A DNA stretch of 50,834 bases from Chloroflexota bacterium (GCA_024275195.1 JAJRZP010000067.1:1-50834); one strand, 5' to 3'; shown: positions 16,469-25,264, counted from the first letter of the stretch. A program made the numbers and translations. The notes: generated by a model from the letters alone, not told the origin.

Positions 16469-16880
16469 CAAGAATTCTCCGTAGTTGGTATTCCCGCAGC
16501 TCGTAGGTGTCGTTTTGGATCACCAGATCGCCTGCTGCATCAACTGAGTTTGCGGTACTCAGGGCTGTCGTGTAGGTGAGTTCGAGAGTGCTCCGGGGGT
16601 GGGCGAAGATTTCGTCCGGGGTTCCAATCGTGTGCCGCAGGTGTGCCCGTTTGGGTCACTCAACCGCCGTACTCGCGGCTCATTCATGGGGCAGCCTTGC
16701 AGCCGAAAGGCTCACGTATATGTGCCTCGCGTGCGTCCGTTAATCCGCAACTTTCTGGCGTTGCCCGATAGTCCTAGTGCTGCTGGGTCGGATGGACGAT
16801 GCAGCCCATTCAGCCGGTTTGTAGCGTGGAGTCATGGCTCACCGAGCCGGGTTGAGAAAATTATTTAGAGGATTTTTCAA
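16469..16880. other. Divergent intergenic region upstream of the major pilin, 412 bp
   Basis: This region separates the pil operon from the pilin gene. It is long for this window and has no credible gene. The part nearest the pilin contains a small GAAA-loop hairpin (AGCC-GAAA-GGCT, 16701-16712) and a possible longer pairing of CTGCTGGG with GCAGCCC around 16780-16816. It may be a structured 5' leader of the pilin transcript, but it matches no riboswitch consensus I know. An AGAGG ribosome site at 16867-16871 serves the pilin. Confidence 0.4.
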
Positions 16881-17216
16881 ATGACTACTAACACACGTAA
16901 AGACCGAGGTTTCACCCTCGTTGAGCTTCTGGTTGTTATCGGCATCATCGCCGCACTGGCGGCGGTCGTTATTCCAAACGTCAGTCAGTTTGCAAACAGC
17001 GGTGACGCGGCAGCACAACAGACCGAGGGTGCGACTGTCCAGTCTGCCGTCGATCTCTACATGGCTGTAAACGGTTCGATCACTGCACAGCTCGCAACGA
17101 CCGATATGACCGCATCAACACCGGCACTCTCGCCAACGTACATGCGACTGGGCACGACCGCGTGTTCATACGCCTGGACTACCGGCGGAGCGGTTACGCA
17201 GAGCGCCTGTCCATAA
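16881..17216 (+). CDS. pilA: Type IV pilin, probable major subunit
   Basis: The 111-residue prepilin has the classic leader and cleavage site KDRG-FTLVELLVVIGIIAALAA, with the mature N-terminal Phe and Glu+5, a hydrophobic helix to about residue 32, and a small globular domain. Two C-terminal cysteines (TACSYAW and QSACP) probably form the D-region disulfide. It stands alone, divergent from the assembly operon, has its own strong terminator, and fits the role of major pilin. It is shorter than most proteobacterial major pilins and resembles short pseudopilin-like pilins. Confidence 0.88.
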   Translation: MTTNTRKDRGFTLVELLVVIGIIAALAAVVIPNVSQFANSGDAAAQQTEGATVQSAVDLYMAVNGSITAQLATTDMTASTPALSPTYMRLGTTACSYAWTTGGAVTQSACP

Positions 17217-17250
17217 TCTGTTCCTCAACCCAATTGGCTCTTTCAGAGTC

Positions 17251-17294
17251 AACATCGCCGGGGGGTGTGCGTACCCCCCGGCGATGTTCTTTTT
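17251..17294 (+). terminator. Strong intrinsic terminator after the pilin gene
   Basis: Two perfect 16-base arms (17251-17266 and 17273-17288), very G+C-rich in the middle, flank a 6-base loop and are followed by CTTTTT (17289-17294). It lies 35 bases after the pilin stop. It is the clearest terminator in the window and isolates a probably abundant transcript. Confidence 0.93.
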
Positions 17295-17436
17295 AAACGC
17301 AGAGTTCCAGTTGCCTCCAACAATCACATGATCGGATTCGTGCGCCAAACGACGTATCGATCACGCTCTGATATCCGTCGTTCTCAACTTTCCAGACCGC
17401 ACCCGGAGGTCTCTCGGTCAAAAGTTTGTGCTGCGC

Positions 17437-17459
17437 TTCACGCCCCGATTCACGCCCCG
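17437..17459. repeat. Two tandem copies of TTCACGCCCCG, 12-bp period
   Basis: The copies are at 17437-17447 and 17449-17459, one base apart. OmpR-family regulators often bind short tandem direct repeats with a period near 10-11 bases. The 12-base period and the distance of about 220 bases to the gene make an operator possible but unproven. Confidence 0.5.
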
Positions 17460-17551
17460 TTCTCGAAGCGACTCACCGACGCAGGTGCAGCATCCTGAGT
17501 GGCCTACACGAAAACGACCCGAAAGTCCCATATCGAAGGTGACCGCCCACA

Positions 17552-17566
17552 CCTACCGTAGGTAGG
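17552..17566. promoter_or_regulatory. Inverted repeat CCTACC-GTA-GGTAGG
   Basis: Perfect 6-base arms are separated by 3 bases, ending 112 bases before the ATG of the OmpR-type regulator. There is no T tract, so it is not a terminator. It could be an operator for this gene. Confidence 0.4.
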
Positions 17567-17678
17567 AATCCACATTTGATTGGGGACTTCCACAGGGGTC
17601 AGAAACTCCTGCCCAAACTAGGATGAGCAGCAAGACCCAGATGAACTTCACTTCATGCTCAGTTGATTATGTTTGCAT

Positions 17679-18383
17679 ATGCCTCAAGAAAAGATCCTAA
17701 TAGTTGAAGACAGTCAGGAAATCCTCGACGGGCTCAAAGAGTTCTTCCAGGAAGAGGATTACGACGTCAACGGTGTTAGCACCGGTGATGCTGCGTTGAA
17801 GATCTTCTATCAGTACCAACCCGATCTGGTCTTTCTCGATGTGATGCTGCCCGGGCTCAGCGGCTTCGAAATCTGTGGGCGCATCCGGGAGTTATCAGAC
17901 GTGCCTGTCATCATGTACAGCGCGCTTGGCAGCGAAACCGAGAAGGTTGAGGCGTTCGAGAAGGGTGCCGACGATTACATCGTCAAGGGAACCGGAATGG
18001 GCGAGGTGATCGCACGGGTATCGGCAGTCATCCGCCGCTCAAATGCGGTCTCAGTCGAGCCGGTCGATTCGTACGTGGATGATGTTTTGAACATCAACTA
18101 CGCAAGTCAGACAATCGCCGTGCGTGGTGAGCAGATCGATCTAACCCCAACTGAGTACAAACTACTCACAACGCTGGTACACCAGAAAAACCGCCCGATC
18201 CCTGCCGACCAACTGTTACATGGGGTATGGGGTCGCGAGTACAGCACCGACGAGCTTGTGAAGTGGCACATCGGACACCTGCGACGCAAGATTGAGATCG
18301 ACCCATCGTCGCCAAAACTTATCGTTACGCGGCGTGGCTATGGCTATGTCTACCTGCCCGCGAACGAACAGGCGGCCGCGTAA
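17679..18383 (+). CDS. OmpR/PhoB-type response regulator (orphan)
   Basis: I choose the ATG at 17679 over an in-frame TTG at 17673, giving 234 residues. The receiver keeps all key residues: acidic pair E10/D11, phospho-acceptor D54 in VFLDVMLPG, Ser81 at the switch position and K103. A C-terminal winged helix (about 130-228) has the usual LTPTEYKLLTTLVHQ, VWGREYSTDELVKWHIGHLRRKI and TRRGYGYVY segments. It therefore looks fully phospho-competent, unlike the regulator at 15761-16468. No histidine kinase gene is adjacent, so its partner and targets are unknown. Confidence 0.92.
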   Translation: MPQEKILIVEDSQEILDGLKEFFQEEDYDVNGVSTGDAALKIFYQYQPDLVFLDVMLPGLSGFEICGRIRELSDVPVIMYSALGSETEKVEAFEKGADDYIVKGTGMGEVIARVSAVIRRSNAVSVEPVDSYVDDVLNINYASQTIAVRGEQIDLTPTEYKLLTTLVHQKNRPIPADQLLHGVWGREYSTDELVKWHIGHLRRKIEIDPSSPKLIVTRRGYGYVYLPANEQAAA

Positions 18384-18515
18384 CTCCCGCTTACCGCATT
18401 CTCCAGCCTGCATCCGGCATCGATCTGATTCGGAGTCGACCGGAGCGTCAAGTTGAGGGTCACCTTACGCGCCAAACGCGCCAACCACCGCGGTAGATTG
18501 GCTTCATCCGAATTC

Positions 18516-19526
18516 TCAGCCTGAGCCGGTGGTCAATCGAAACGCATAGTCAATTGCCGCCAGCATATTTGCGTGGTCGGCTTTGCCCTGCCAGGCGATA
18601 TCAAAAGCCGTACCGTGATCGACTGATGTACGAATGATCGGGAGACCGTGAGTTATATTAACTCCCGACGAAAATCCGATTAGCTTCATTGGAATATGTC
18701 CCTGGTCGTGATACATCGCAACGACGATGTCGTACCCGCCTTCATAGGCGATCCGGTAGGCAGAATCTGGCGACACGGGTCCATTGGCATCAATGCCTTC
18801 GCCACGAAGAATCTCGATTGCCGGGGCGATCTCCTCGGCTTCTTCGACTCCGAACAACCCACCGTCGCCCGAATGGGGATTCACCCCGCACACCGCTATT
18901 CGAGGATTGGCAAACCCGAGTTGCTTCGCATGGTCGTTGGCGGCACGTGTGCAGCTTACGATGCGATCTTTCTTGACCTGCTTTAGAGCATCAACCAGCG
19001 AGAGATGCGTCGTGAGATGTATTACCCGAAGTTTCGGTGATCCGAGGATCATGTACTGAGTATCGACTTTGCACAGATGTGCGAGCAGGCCGGTGTGCCC
19101 ATCGAACTTGTGCCCTGCCATCACCATCGCTTTCTTGTTCAGGGGAGCGGTGACGATTCCGTCGGCGTCGCCGACAAGACACAACTCAGCGGCTCGCACA
19201 ACGTATTCATACGCAGCGTTTCCCGTGTAGGCAGCAATCTCGCCAATTTCGTACCTTGCCGGATCGCAGTTGGGAATATCGAGTACATTGATCGCATCTG
19301 GCGATGAGTTCGCCTCACGCGGAGTTGCAATCTTCACGACTTCGGCTTCGGGCGCCCATCGCGCCGCAGCCGCCTTGACTACCCTCGCGTCCCCGACGAC
19401 TACGGGGACAACCCGCTGCTTTGGCAGTTCATCGATCACGCCTTTGACCGTCACCTCGGGACCAACTCCCGCTGGGTCGCCCAGAGTAACAAGGAGGACA
19501 GGAAGATCAGAGGTTGGAGATTTCAT
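18516..19526 (-). CDS. pdxA2: PdxA2-type D-threonate/D-erythronate 4-phosphate dehydrogenase
   Basis: The 336-residue protein belongs to the PdxA family. It has the N-terminal LGDPAGVGPEV motif (about 16-26) and metal-ligand histidines in KFDGHTGLL, NPHSGDGG and MYHDQGHIPMK. True PdxA makes vitamin B6 precursor; PdxA2 oxidises and decarboxylates D-threonate- or D-erythronate-4-phosphate to dihydroxyacetone phosphate. The neighbour 48 bases upstream is the matching DUF1537 sugar-acid kinase, which strongly favours the catabolic role. The genes are co-directional and likely one operon. Substrate stereochemistry cannot be decided from the sequence. Confidence 0.88.
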   Translation of the reverse strand: MKSPTSDLPVLLVTLGDPAGVGPEVTVKGVIDELPKQRVVPVVVGDARVVKAAAARWAPEAEVVKIATPREANSSPDAINVLDIPNCDPARYEIGEIAAYTGNAAYEYVVRAAELCLVGDADGIVTAPLNKKAMVMAGHKFDGHTGLLAHLCKVDTQYMILGSPKLRVIHLTTHLSLVDALKQVKKDRIVSCTRAANDHAKQLGFANPRIAVCGVNPHSGDGGLFGVEEAEEIAPAIEILRGEGIDANGPVSPDSAYRIAYEGGYDIVVAMYHDQGHIPMKLIGFSSGVNITHGLPIIRTSVDHGTAFDIAWQGKADHANMLAAIDYAFRLTTGSG

Positions 19527-19574
19527 TCTGGTTTCGACTCGAAAGTAGGACGCTTCTGAAGTGAACCCGAAAGA

Positions 19575-20861
19575 CTACACGGTATGACCAAACTCAAGCA
19601 GTGCAACGAGATCGAATAACCCGTTTTCATCGCCGAATCCACCAGCTCGGGTCACCAGCAAAACATCAGATATCGTTCCATCGACCGGTCGGGCTACCAC
19701 TGATCCCGGTTGGAGTTCCCCCGTCAACTCCAACGAAGTCACGCCACATGCATCAAGAACACCGTTGGTGGTATCCCCGCCCAGTACGATCAATGTGTCT
19801 GTAGCCGATCTGCAAACGATCTCTCGAACTACCCCACCGAGATTTCTGACAATCGTTGCTGCCATTTCTTGAAGCTCGGTTGCATCTGCCCCTTCCTCTG
19901 ACTCCAGTTTTCCGAGCCGGAGGACGACGATCCCGTTCAGTTCGGATATCTCGACCATGCGTTCGATCGATTCAGCAGTCACTCCGGCGATCGCTTCATC
20001 AGGAGAAAGTTCTGCCTGAACCAGATCGGTCAACTTACCCATAACGTCCAACTGATCGTCGATGATCGAGCGCTGAGAAGCCGTAACAATCATTATTTTT
20101 CGCCCGTACGCAGACGGATCAGACTGCAAACTACGCCTTACCGGACGATCGGTGTCCAGTGCATCTGCGAGTGCCACGGCAATACCAGCCGATCCGGCAA
20201 CCAGTGCCGGTGAATCCGAACTGACGAGTCGCTTGGCAAGGGCGTGCAGATCGTCTTCCGATCGGGCATCCGGAGTGATGATCACCGGCAAGAAGTCGTC
20301 AATCGCCATCCCGCCATCAGGGCCACGCACGTGCGCCCGGTCTTCCAGTCCGGCTCGCATTAGGGCTGCCATCACGATAGCGTCGACATGACTTGATGGC
20401 AGGGGCGACAGCCGATCCTGCCCGACATCTGTCATGGCAACCGGCACGCCAGCAACAAGTAGCTCACCATTCACGACAGTGCGATCGTTTTGCGGGTACG
20501 CCGAGCAGAGTACGGCATGGTCGCCTGAAATAGCCGAGAGTGCAGCGACAAGTTCGACGCCGGGATTTCCACGAAGGGTCGAATCAACTTTGTTGAGCAA
20601 CACTTTCACACCCAGACCAGCCAGCGCAGCGACCGCTTCAGAGGTGCGGTCGGCGATTGCATTCGCTGCCATGTGCCGTGTTGCGAGGTTCAACGAAACA
20701 ACTTCAACTTCGCGCACATTTAGCGGGAGTTCGCCCGAGGTCGAAACCACGGTTCGAAAGCCACGGGCAGCAAACGGGGCAGCAGCGTCGAGGGCTCCTG
20801 TCAGATCGTCAGCAAAAATCCCCACAAGTGGGGTCGAGGGGTCGTTCAACTTTCTGTCCAT
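19575..20861 (-). CDS. dtnK: Four-carbon acid sugar kinase (DUF1537, DtnK/OtnK-type)
   Basis: The 428-residue protein has the N-terminal GIFADDLTGALDAAAPFA signature (about 14-31), which binds the sugar acid. The C-terminal nucleotide-binding domain has VLGGDTTNGVLDACGV (about 363-378). These kinases phosphorylate D-threonate, D-erythronate or L-threonate at O4. With the adjacent pdxA2 it forms the two-step route to dihydroxyacetone phosphate. It follows cysN by 72 bases on the same strand without a clear terminator. DtnK versus OtnK naming is provisional. Confidence 0.88.
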   Translation of the reverse strand: MDRKLNDPSTPLVGIFADDLTGALDAAAPFAARGFRTVVSTSGELPLNVREVEVVSLNLATRHMAANAIADRTSEAVAALAGLGVKVLLNKVDSTLRGNPGVELVAALSAISGDHAVLCSAYPQNDRTVVNGELLVAGVPVAMTDVGQDRLSPLPSSHVDAIVMAALMRAGLEDRAHVRGPDGGMAIDDFLPVIITPDARSEDDLHALAKRLVSSDSPALVAGSAGIAVALADALDTDRPVRRSLQSDPSAYGRKIMIVTASQRSIIDDQLDVMGKLTDLVQAELSPDEAIAGVTAESIERMVEISELNGIVVLRLGKLESEEGADATELQEMAATIVRNLGGVVREIVCRSATDTLIVLGGDTTNGVLDACGVTSLELTGELQPGSVVARPVDGTISDVLLVTRAGGFGDENGLFDLVALLEFGHTV

Positions 20862-20933
20862 ACGCCTGAGTTAGACCGATTCGAATTCAAAGGGCACCGG
20901 TCTCCTCAAACTCTACATCAGGCCCACATCTGG

Positions 20934-22208
20934 CTACACGCTGGCAGCGCTCAGGTAAGGTGGACGACCTATCATTCCCGCGCCGACGGTCTCATTCGTC
21001 GTTTCATCGATCAAGATGAAGCTACCGGTCCCTCGGCTGTCACTGTACTCATCGAACAGGAGAGGCTCGCTTGTTCGCAGCGTGACCTGACCGATCTCGT
21101 TGAGGGTCAACTCGTCACAGGATCCTGTGGAAGCCAGATTGTTGATGTCGATCTTGCACTGCAACGCGTTGACCATTGCTCTCACGGTGTGGGTTGTGTG
21201 CTTGATTCGGAGCATCGCGCCAGGTTTCAGCGATGAACGCTCGCTCATCCAGCAGATCGTGGCATCGAGCGTACTATCTATCTTCGGGCGTTCAGTGGCA
21301 CTGGCGAACATTGCGCCACGCGATATGTCGAGATTCTCCGCAATGCGTATCGTTACCGCTTCCGATTCAGATGCCGACTCTACCTCTCCTGCAGGCGACT
21401 CTATCGCAGTCACCGTGACGGTCATGCCTGAAGGTATAACAGCGACCTGTTGACCAACCTCGACCGACCCGCTGGCGATGGTTCCGGCGTATCCACGATA
21501 GTCGTGATACTCGTTGCTCAGCGGACGAATCACATACTGAACTGGCAGTCTGAATGGTGCGTCTCTGGTGCGATCAGGTAGCTCCAGTTCCTCAAGATGA
21601 GGCAGTAGTGGCCCATCTTCATACCACGGCATCCGGTCGGATGAGTCGACAACGTTGTCGCCTTCGAGGGCAGAGATCGGGATGAAGTGGTGAGACTCGA
21701 CTCTTAGTTCTTCGAGCAAGGCATGCAGGTCGTCCTGAATCGGTCGAAACACATCCTCCCTGAAATCGACAAGGTCCATCTTGTTTATACAGACGACCAC
21801 ATGCTTTATACCAAGCAGCGCACCGATAACTGCGTGGCGACGCGACTGCTCGACAACACCGTGCCGGGCATCAACGATGATCAGCGCGACATCCGCAGTC
21901 GAAGCCCCCGTGACCATATTCCTGGTGTACTGGACGTGTCCCGGAGTATCGGCGAGGATGAACTTGCGCTTCGGGGTCGAAAAATACCGATACGCAACAT
22001 CGATCGTGATGCCCTGCTCTCGTTCAGCCTTGAGTCCGTCGGTGAGCAACGCGAGGTTGAAGTACTCGGCACTCTGTCGGCGGCTGTGCTGTTCGGCAGA
22101 GTCGAGCACATCGTCGTAGATCGCTTTCGAGTCGAACAACAGCCGCCCGATGAGAGTGCTTTTACCGTCATCTACCGACCCCGCGGTAGCGATTCGTAGG
22201 AGTTTCAT
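20934..22208 (-). CDS. cysN: Sulfate adenylyltransferase GTPase subunit CysN
   Basis: The 424-residue elongation-factor-like GTPase has P-loop GSVDDGKST (about 10-18), the switch motif GITIDVAYRYF, DTPGH (about 88-92) and NKMD (about 143-146), then two beta-barrel domains. With CysD it uses GTP hydrolysis to drive formation of adenosine 5'-phosphosulfate from ATP and sulfate. It has no C-terminal APS-kinase domain, so it is CysN and not the NodQ/CysNC fusion. The ATG follows the cysD stop with no gap. Confidence 0.95.
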   Translation of the reverse strand: MKLLRIATAGSVDDGKSTLIGRLLFDSKAIYDDVLDSAEQHSRRQSAEYFNLALLTDGLKAEREQGITIDVAYRYFSTPKRKFILADTPGHVQYTRNMVTGASTADVALIIVDARHGVVEQSRRHAVIGALLGIKHVVVCINKMDLVDFREDVFRPIQDDLHALLEELRVESHHFIPISALEGDNVVDSSDRMPWYEDGPLLPHLEELELPDRTRDAPFRLPVQYVIRPLSNEYHDYRGYAGTIASGSVEVGQQVAVIPSGMTVTVTAIESPAGEVESASESEAVTIRIAENLDISRGAMFASATERPKIDSTLDATICWMSERSSLKPGAMLRIKHTTHTVRAMVNALQCKIDINNLASTGSCDELTLNEIGQVTLRTSEPLLFDEYSDSRGTGSFILIDETTNETVGAGMIGRPPYLSAASV

Positions 22209-23147
22209 CTAGAAGTACCCCTCACGCTTTCGATCTTCCATCGCCGCCTCAGACGTACGATCGTCCGCCCTGCTCTCCCCACGCTCAGATACTCTGGAAA
22301 TTGCGATTTCGGCGATCACCTGCTCAAGGGTTTCTGCATCAGATTTAAGTCCGGCAGTTATCGTCATATCCCCAACGGTTCGAAATCGAACTCTCTCGGT
22401 GAAAATCTTCTCGCCCGCTTCGGGCTTCAGAAACTCGGAATACGCCATAAGCATTCCATCGCGCTCGAAAACTTCACGTTCGTGTGCGAAGTAGATAGAG
22501 GGCAGCTCGATGTCTTCTTCGAGGATGTACTGCCATACATCGAGCTCGGTCCAGTTTGAAAGCGGAAATACACGGATGTGTTGTCCGGTGTTCGTAAATC
22601 CGTTGTAGAGATTCCAGAGTTCAGGTCGCTGGTTTTTGGGGTCCCACTGTCCAAACTCGTCACGAAACGAGTAGACACGCTCTTTCGCCCGCGCTCGTTC
22701 TTCATCACGTCGTGCGCCGCCAAACACTGCATCGAATTTGTTGTCGCGGATGGTGTCGAGCAATACCGGTGTCTGGAGCCGGTTGCGGGAAGCACCCGGC
22801 AGCGTGCTTGCCTGCACACGTCCGCTCTCAAGCGCGTCAGCAACCGATCCTACAACGAGGTCTATGCCAAGTTTTTGAGCGGTCGTATCTCGATATTCGA
22901 TCGCCTCGGGAAAATTGTGCCCCGTATCGATATGGACTATCGGGAACGGTAGCTTTGCCGGCCGCAACGCCTTCACCGCAAGATGAAGCATCACGATAGA
23001 GTCTTTGCCTCCAGAGAACAGCAGCCCCGGCCGTTCAAATTCTGCAACCACTTCGCGGATGATATGTATCGATTCCGACTCGAGCGCATGGAGTTGACTC
23101 GATGTGAGTAGTTCGTTACTTGTGGCTGTGCCGACGATACTGTTCAT
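22209..23147 (-). CDS. cysD: Sulfate adenylyltransferase subunit CysD
   Basis: I choose the ATG at 23147 (312 residues, near the family length) over an in-frame TTG at 23204. The PAPS-reductase-like fold has the PP-loop LLFSGGKDSIVMLHLA (about 42-57). Conserved segments GHNFPEAIEYRD, GGARRDEERARAKER and the C-terminal DRTSEAAMEDRKREGYF (essential for CysD) are all present. It forms ATP sulfurylase with CysN. Downstream reductases or APS kinase are not in this window, so the APS may feed assimilation or sulfation. Confidence 0.95.
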   Translation of the reverse strand: MNSIVGTATSNELLTSSQLHALESESIHIIREVVAEFERPGLLFSGGKDSIVMLHLAVKALRPAKLPFPIVHIDTGHNFPEAIEYRDTTAQKLGIDLVVGSVADALESGRVQASTLPGASRNRLQTPVLLDTIRDNKFDAVFGGARRDEERARAKERVYSFRDEFGQWDPKNQRPELWNLYNGFTNTGQHIRVFPLSNWTELDVWQYILEEDIELPSIYFAHEREVFERDGMLMAYSEFLKPEAGEKIFTERVRFRTVGDMTITAGLKSDAETLEQVIAEIAISRVSERGESRADDRTSEAAMEDRKREGYF

Positions 23148-23582
23148 GGATTTCGTTTCGGAACCTTCTCGGATATCTGAGTTTTTTGCTGCGACGGGGT
23201 ACAAGTGTGGTCACCTGAACGCTTGGTACGTGTGACGACGTGATCGATGTCGGGATTGAAAGATGTGAGCGGTGTTGAGCGAACACGCTCCACCCTCAGG
23301 GGGCATCTCTAGCTGGAATGTCGAAACGTCGTGGTTAGTTTCGGGTCAACAAGCAGCTTCGGAGCTACTACAGCACGGGCAACACATGCAGTCGGTCCAG
23401 TCGCTATATGAAGTGCGCGCAGATCCCGCTGACGGGGGGCACATACATTCTCGACTACAGACCATCGGTATTCTGACCTTCGGCTCTCACAACGAGCCTG
23501 CTGATTCGCTCTACAGATCAATTCTGCACGTGGTTCGTACGATCAGCAACAGTACGAAGGCTCTAAAAAGTCGTGCCCCCGG
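23148..23582. other. Intergenic region upstream of cysD, 435 bp
   Basis: This region lies between the end of the epimerase gene and cysD, both on the minus strand, and should contain the cysDN promoter. A 5-bp hairpin (GAGCG-AACA-CGCTC, 23277-23290) is visible. Open frames here lack ribosome sites and overlap the next gene. I see no riboswitch consensus and no clear terminator for the epimerase. Confidence 0.4.
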
Positions 23583-24536
23583 TCAATCAGATTGCTGCTT
23601 GAACCAGTCAACGGTGGTCTTAAAGCCGTCTTCCAACGATATTTGCGGTACCCAACCGAGCTCACGTTCGGCTTTTGAGGAGTCGAGATAGATCTTGTCG
23701 ACATCGCCCGGACGGGGTGGGCCATACACGGCAGGATCAGAATATCCACACAGTTCGGCGATCAACTTGAATATTTGATTCGGACTCGTCCCAACACCGG
23801 ACGCAATGTTGAACGGTCCCGGACTCGAGCCATCTATCGTCTTGATTACAGCCTCGACTACATCGTCCACAAAAACATAGTCACGCTGGTCGTTGCCGTC
23901 ACCGAATATCTTGAACGGTGTGTTTGCGAGCATCGCCCTGGCAAATATCGCCACAACTCCAGCCTCGCCGTGCGGGTCTTGACGAGGCCCGTAGACGTTG
24001 CCAAGCCGAATTACCGCGTGTTCAAGTCCACACAGCCGTTCATAGATCGGCAAATACGTTTCGATAGCCAATTTCGAAGCTGCATAAGGTGAAAGCGGTT
24101 GCACTGCCGTCGATTCGTCCGCGGGCAATTTCGTCGGTTCGCCATGCACGGTGCCGCCAGACGAGAAGTGAACGAATTTAATAGTCTTGTCATCCACCGC
24201 CCTGATGCCTTCCAACAGGTTCAACGTGCCAACAACGTTAATCTCTGCATCCAACAGCGGTTCTCTGGCTGAAACAGCAACGCTCATTTGGGCGGCGAGG
24301 TGAAGTACTACATCTGGTCGAATTTCGGTAACGACATCTCTCACTTCTGGATCGCGGATATCCATTTCACGGAGATCAACATCCGCTGGGAGGTTGGTTC
24401 GTTTACCAGACGAAAGATCATCAATTCCGGTGACGCTGTAGCTGTCTATCAGAAGTCGCTCCACGAGATGAGAACCGATAAACCCCGCAGCGCCCGTTAC
24501 AAGTGCGTGTTTCGATCCGATATCTGGAGCCTCCAA
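23583..24536 (-). CDS. NAD-dependent sugar-nucleotide epimerase (GalE/UDP-glucose 4-epimerase-like)
   Basis: The 317-residue extended SDR has the Rossmann motif GAAGFIGSH (about 15-23). The catalytic set is SSGGTVHG followed by YAASK (about 124-155), and RLGNVYGPRQDP is in the substrate region. The closest named groups are UDP-glucose or UDP-GlcNAc 4-epimerases (GalE, WbpP type). It probably provides a UDP-hexose epimer for cell-surface glycan made by the large cluster to its right. The exact substrate is not determined. Confidence 0.85.
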   Translation of the reverse strand: MEAPDIGSKHALVTGAAGFIGSHLVERLLIDSYSVTGIDDLSSGKRTNLPADVDLREMDIRDPEVRDVVTEIRPDVVLHLAAQMSVAVSAREPLLDAEINVVGTLNLLEGIRAVDDKTIKFVHFSSGGTVHGEPTKLPADESTAVQPLSPYAASKLAIETYLPIYERLCGLEHAVIRLGNVYGPRQDPHGEAGVVAIFARAMLANTPFKIFGDGNDQRDYVFVDDVVEAVIKTIDGSSPGPFNIASGVGTSPNQIFKLIAELCGYSDPAVYGPPRPGDVDKIYLDSSKAERELGWVPQISLEDGFKTTVDWFKQQSD

Positions 24537-24880
24537 AAAACGAAAAGTGACCTAACTACACAATCGTACTTCAGACCACGGGCTAACGTGCTTCGTGAAC
24601 ATGGTGCGTTTTAGCCCTGACCGATGCTGGTGCATGGGAACAACCGACCACAGCTTTGCACCGATTCTTCTGGCACGGTTTTCATACATCCCACCGTGTG
24701 AGTCAGAATTTTGGGTCGCTCGGTTGAACAGTCCTGTCCAGTTAATCCGTGGGATCGTGCCCTTAATTGCCTGTTTACGGCAAAACAGTTTTTCGTCGAG
24801 TTCTGGTTCGATTATCAGGAAGATTTGCGGATACCTAGCGGTTCGCTATTGGTTAATCCCCGAAGCATCCCTCGACATTC
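24537..24880. other. Intergenic region, 344 bp, nothing recognised
   Basis: It lies between two minus-strand genes (HAD gene stop and epimerase start). It is AT-richer than the flanks. I found no tRNA, hairpin terminator or credible gene; the short plus-strand frames have no ribosome site. It presumably includes the epimerase promoter. Confidence 0.35.
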
Positions 24881-25264
24881 TCAACCATTCATCAATTCGA
24901 TGAATTCCTTCGGGAGCATCACTCGGGCATCGACCTCGTCGAGTCCAAGAGCCGTCGGTGAATCGTCAACCAGTACATCATTTCGATTCGGAAGGGTCAG
25001 GTTTTTTCCGCCCTTGGTGAAATACCACGTTGCGACGCCAGGAATAAAACGGTCGCCAGCCGACCGTGCATATGCCTCGCCTCCACCCGACCAGACAACC
25101 ACCTGACCGCCACGATTGTCGCGCTTCCATATCTGTATCGCGGCAATCAGATCTACGTTGACCCGAAATTCCAACCCCATCTCAAGTCCAAGTGGGTTGG
25201 GGCCCGGCTCACGCCCGGAATACAGTACTAAGGTGTCATCCACATCAATAAAAAGTTTTGGCAT
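24881..25264 (-). CDS. Small HAD-superfamily phosphatase-like protein
   Basis: I choose the ATG at 25264, which places the HAD motif at the N-terminus; the frame extends upstream to 25318 without conserved sequence. The 127-residue protein has motif I FIDVDDTL (about 4-11), motif II-like VVWSGGG (about 55-61) and motif IV-like VLVDDSP (about 97-103). This is a minimal HAD fold without a large cap. HAD enzymes of this size act on small phosphates or sugar phosphates. It is adjacent to a methyltransferase gene. It is not a convincing GmhB, which carries a different motif I (DRDG). Confidence 0.7.
   Translation of the reverse strand: MPKLFIDVDDTLVLYSGREPGPNPLGLEMGLEFRVNVDLIAAIQIWKRDNRGGQVVVWSGGGEAYARSAGDRFIPGVATWYFTKGGKNLTLPNRNDVLVDDSPTALGLDEVDARVMLPKEFIELMNG

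Larger units (their letters stand above)
17295..17678. other. Intergenic region upstream of the OmpR-type regulator, 384 bp
   Basis: No credible gene is present. It carries a two-unit tandem repeat at 17437-17459 and an inverted repeat at 17552-17566, both upstream of the response-regulator start, and so probably contains its promoter and control sites. Confidence 0.4.

Noticed and set aside
16690-16820. c-di-GMP (GEMM) riboswitch before the pilin
   Set aside because: A GAAA-capped hairpin is present, but the conserved GGCAAACC and GACGCAAAGCC blocks of the motif are missing.
23272-23691. Plus-strand open frame of 139 codons
   Set aside because: It overlaps the 3' end of the minus-strand epimerase by over 100 bases, has no ribosome site and no recognisable sequence.
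24537-24880. tRNA-like GGTTCGATT sequence
   Set aside because: No cloverleaf could be built around it; the match is limited to a T-loop-like word.
24881-25264. GmhB (heptose bisphosphate phosphatase) to complete the heptose pathway
   Set aside because: Its motif I is DVDDT, not the DRDG of GmhB, and it is shorter; it is called only a small HAD protein.
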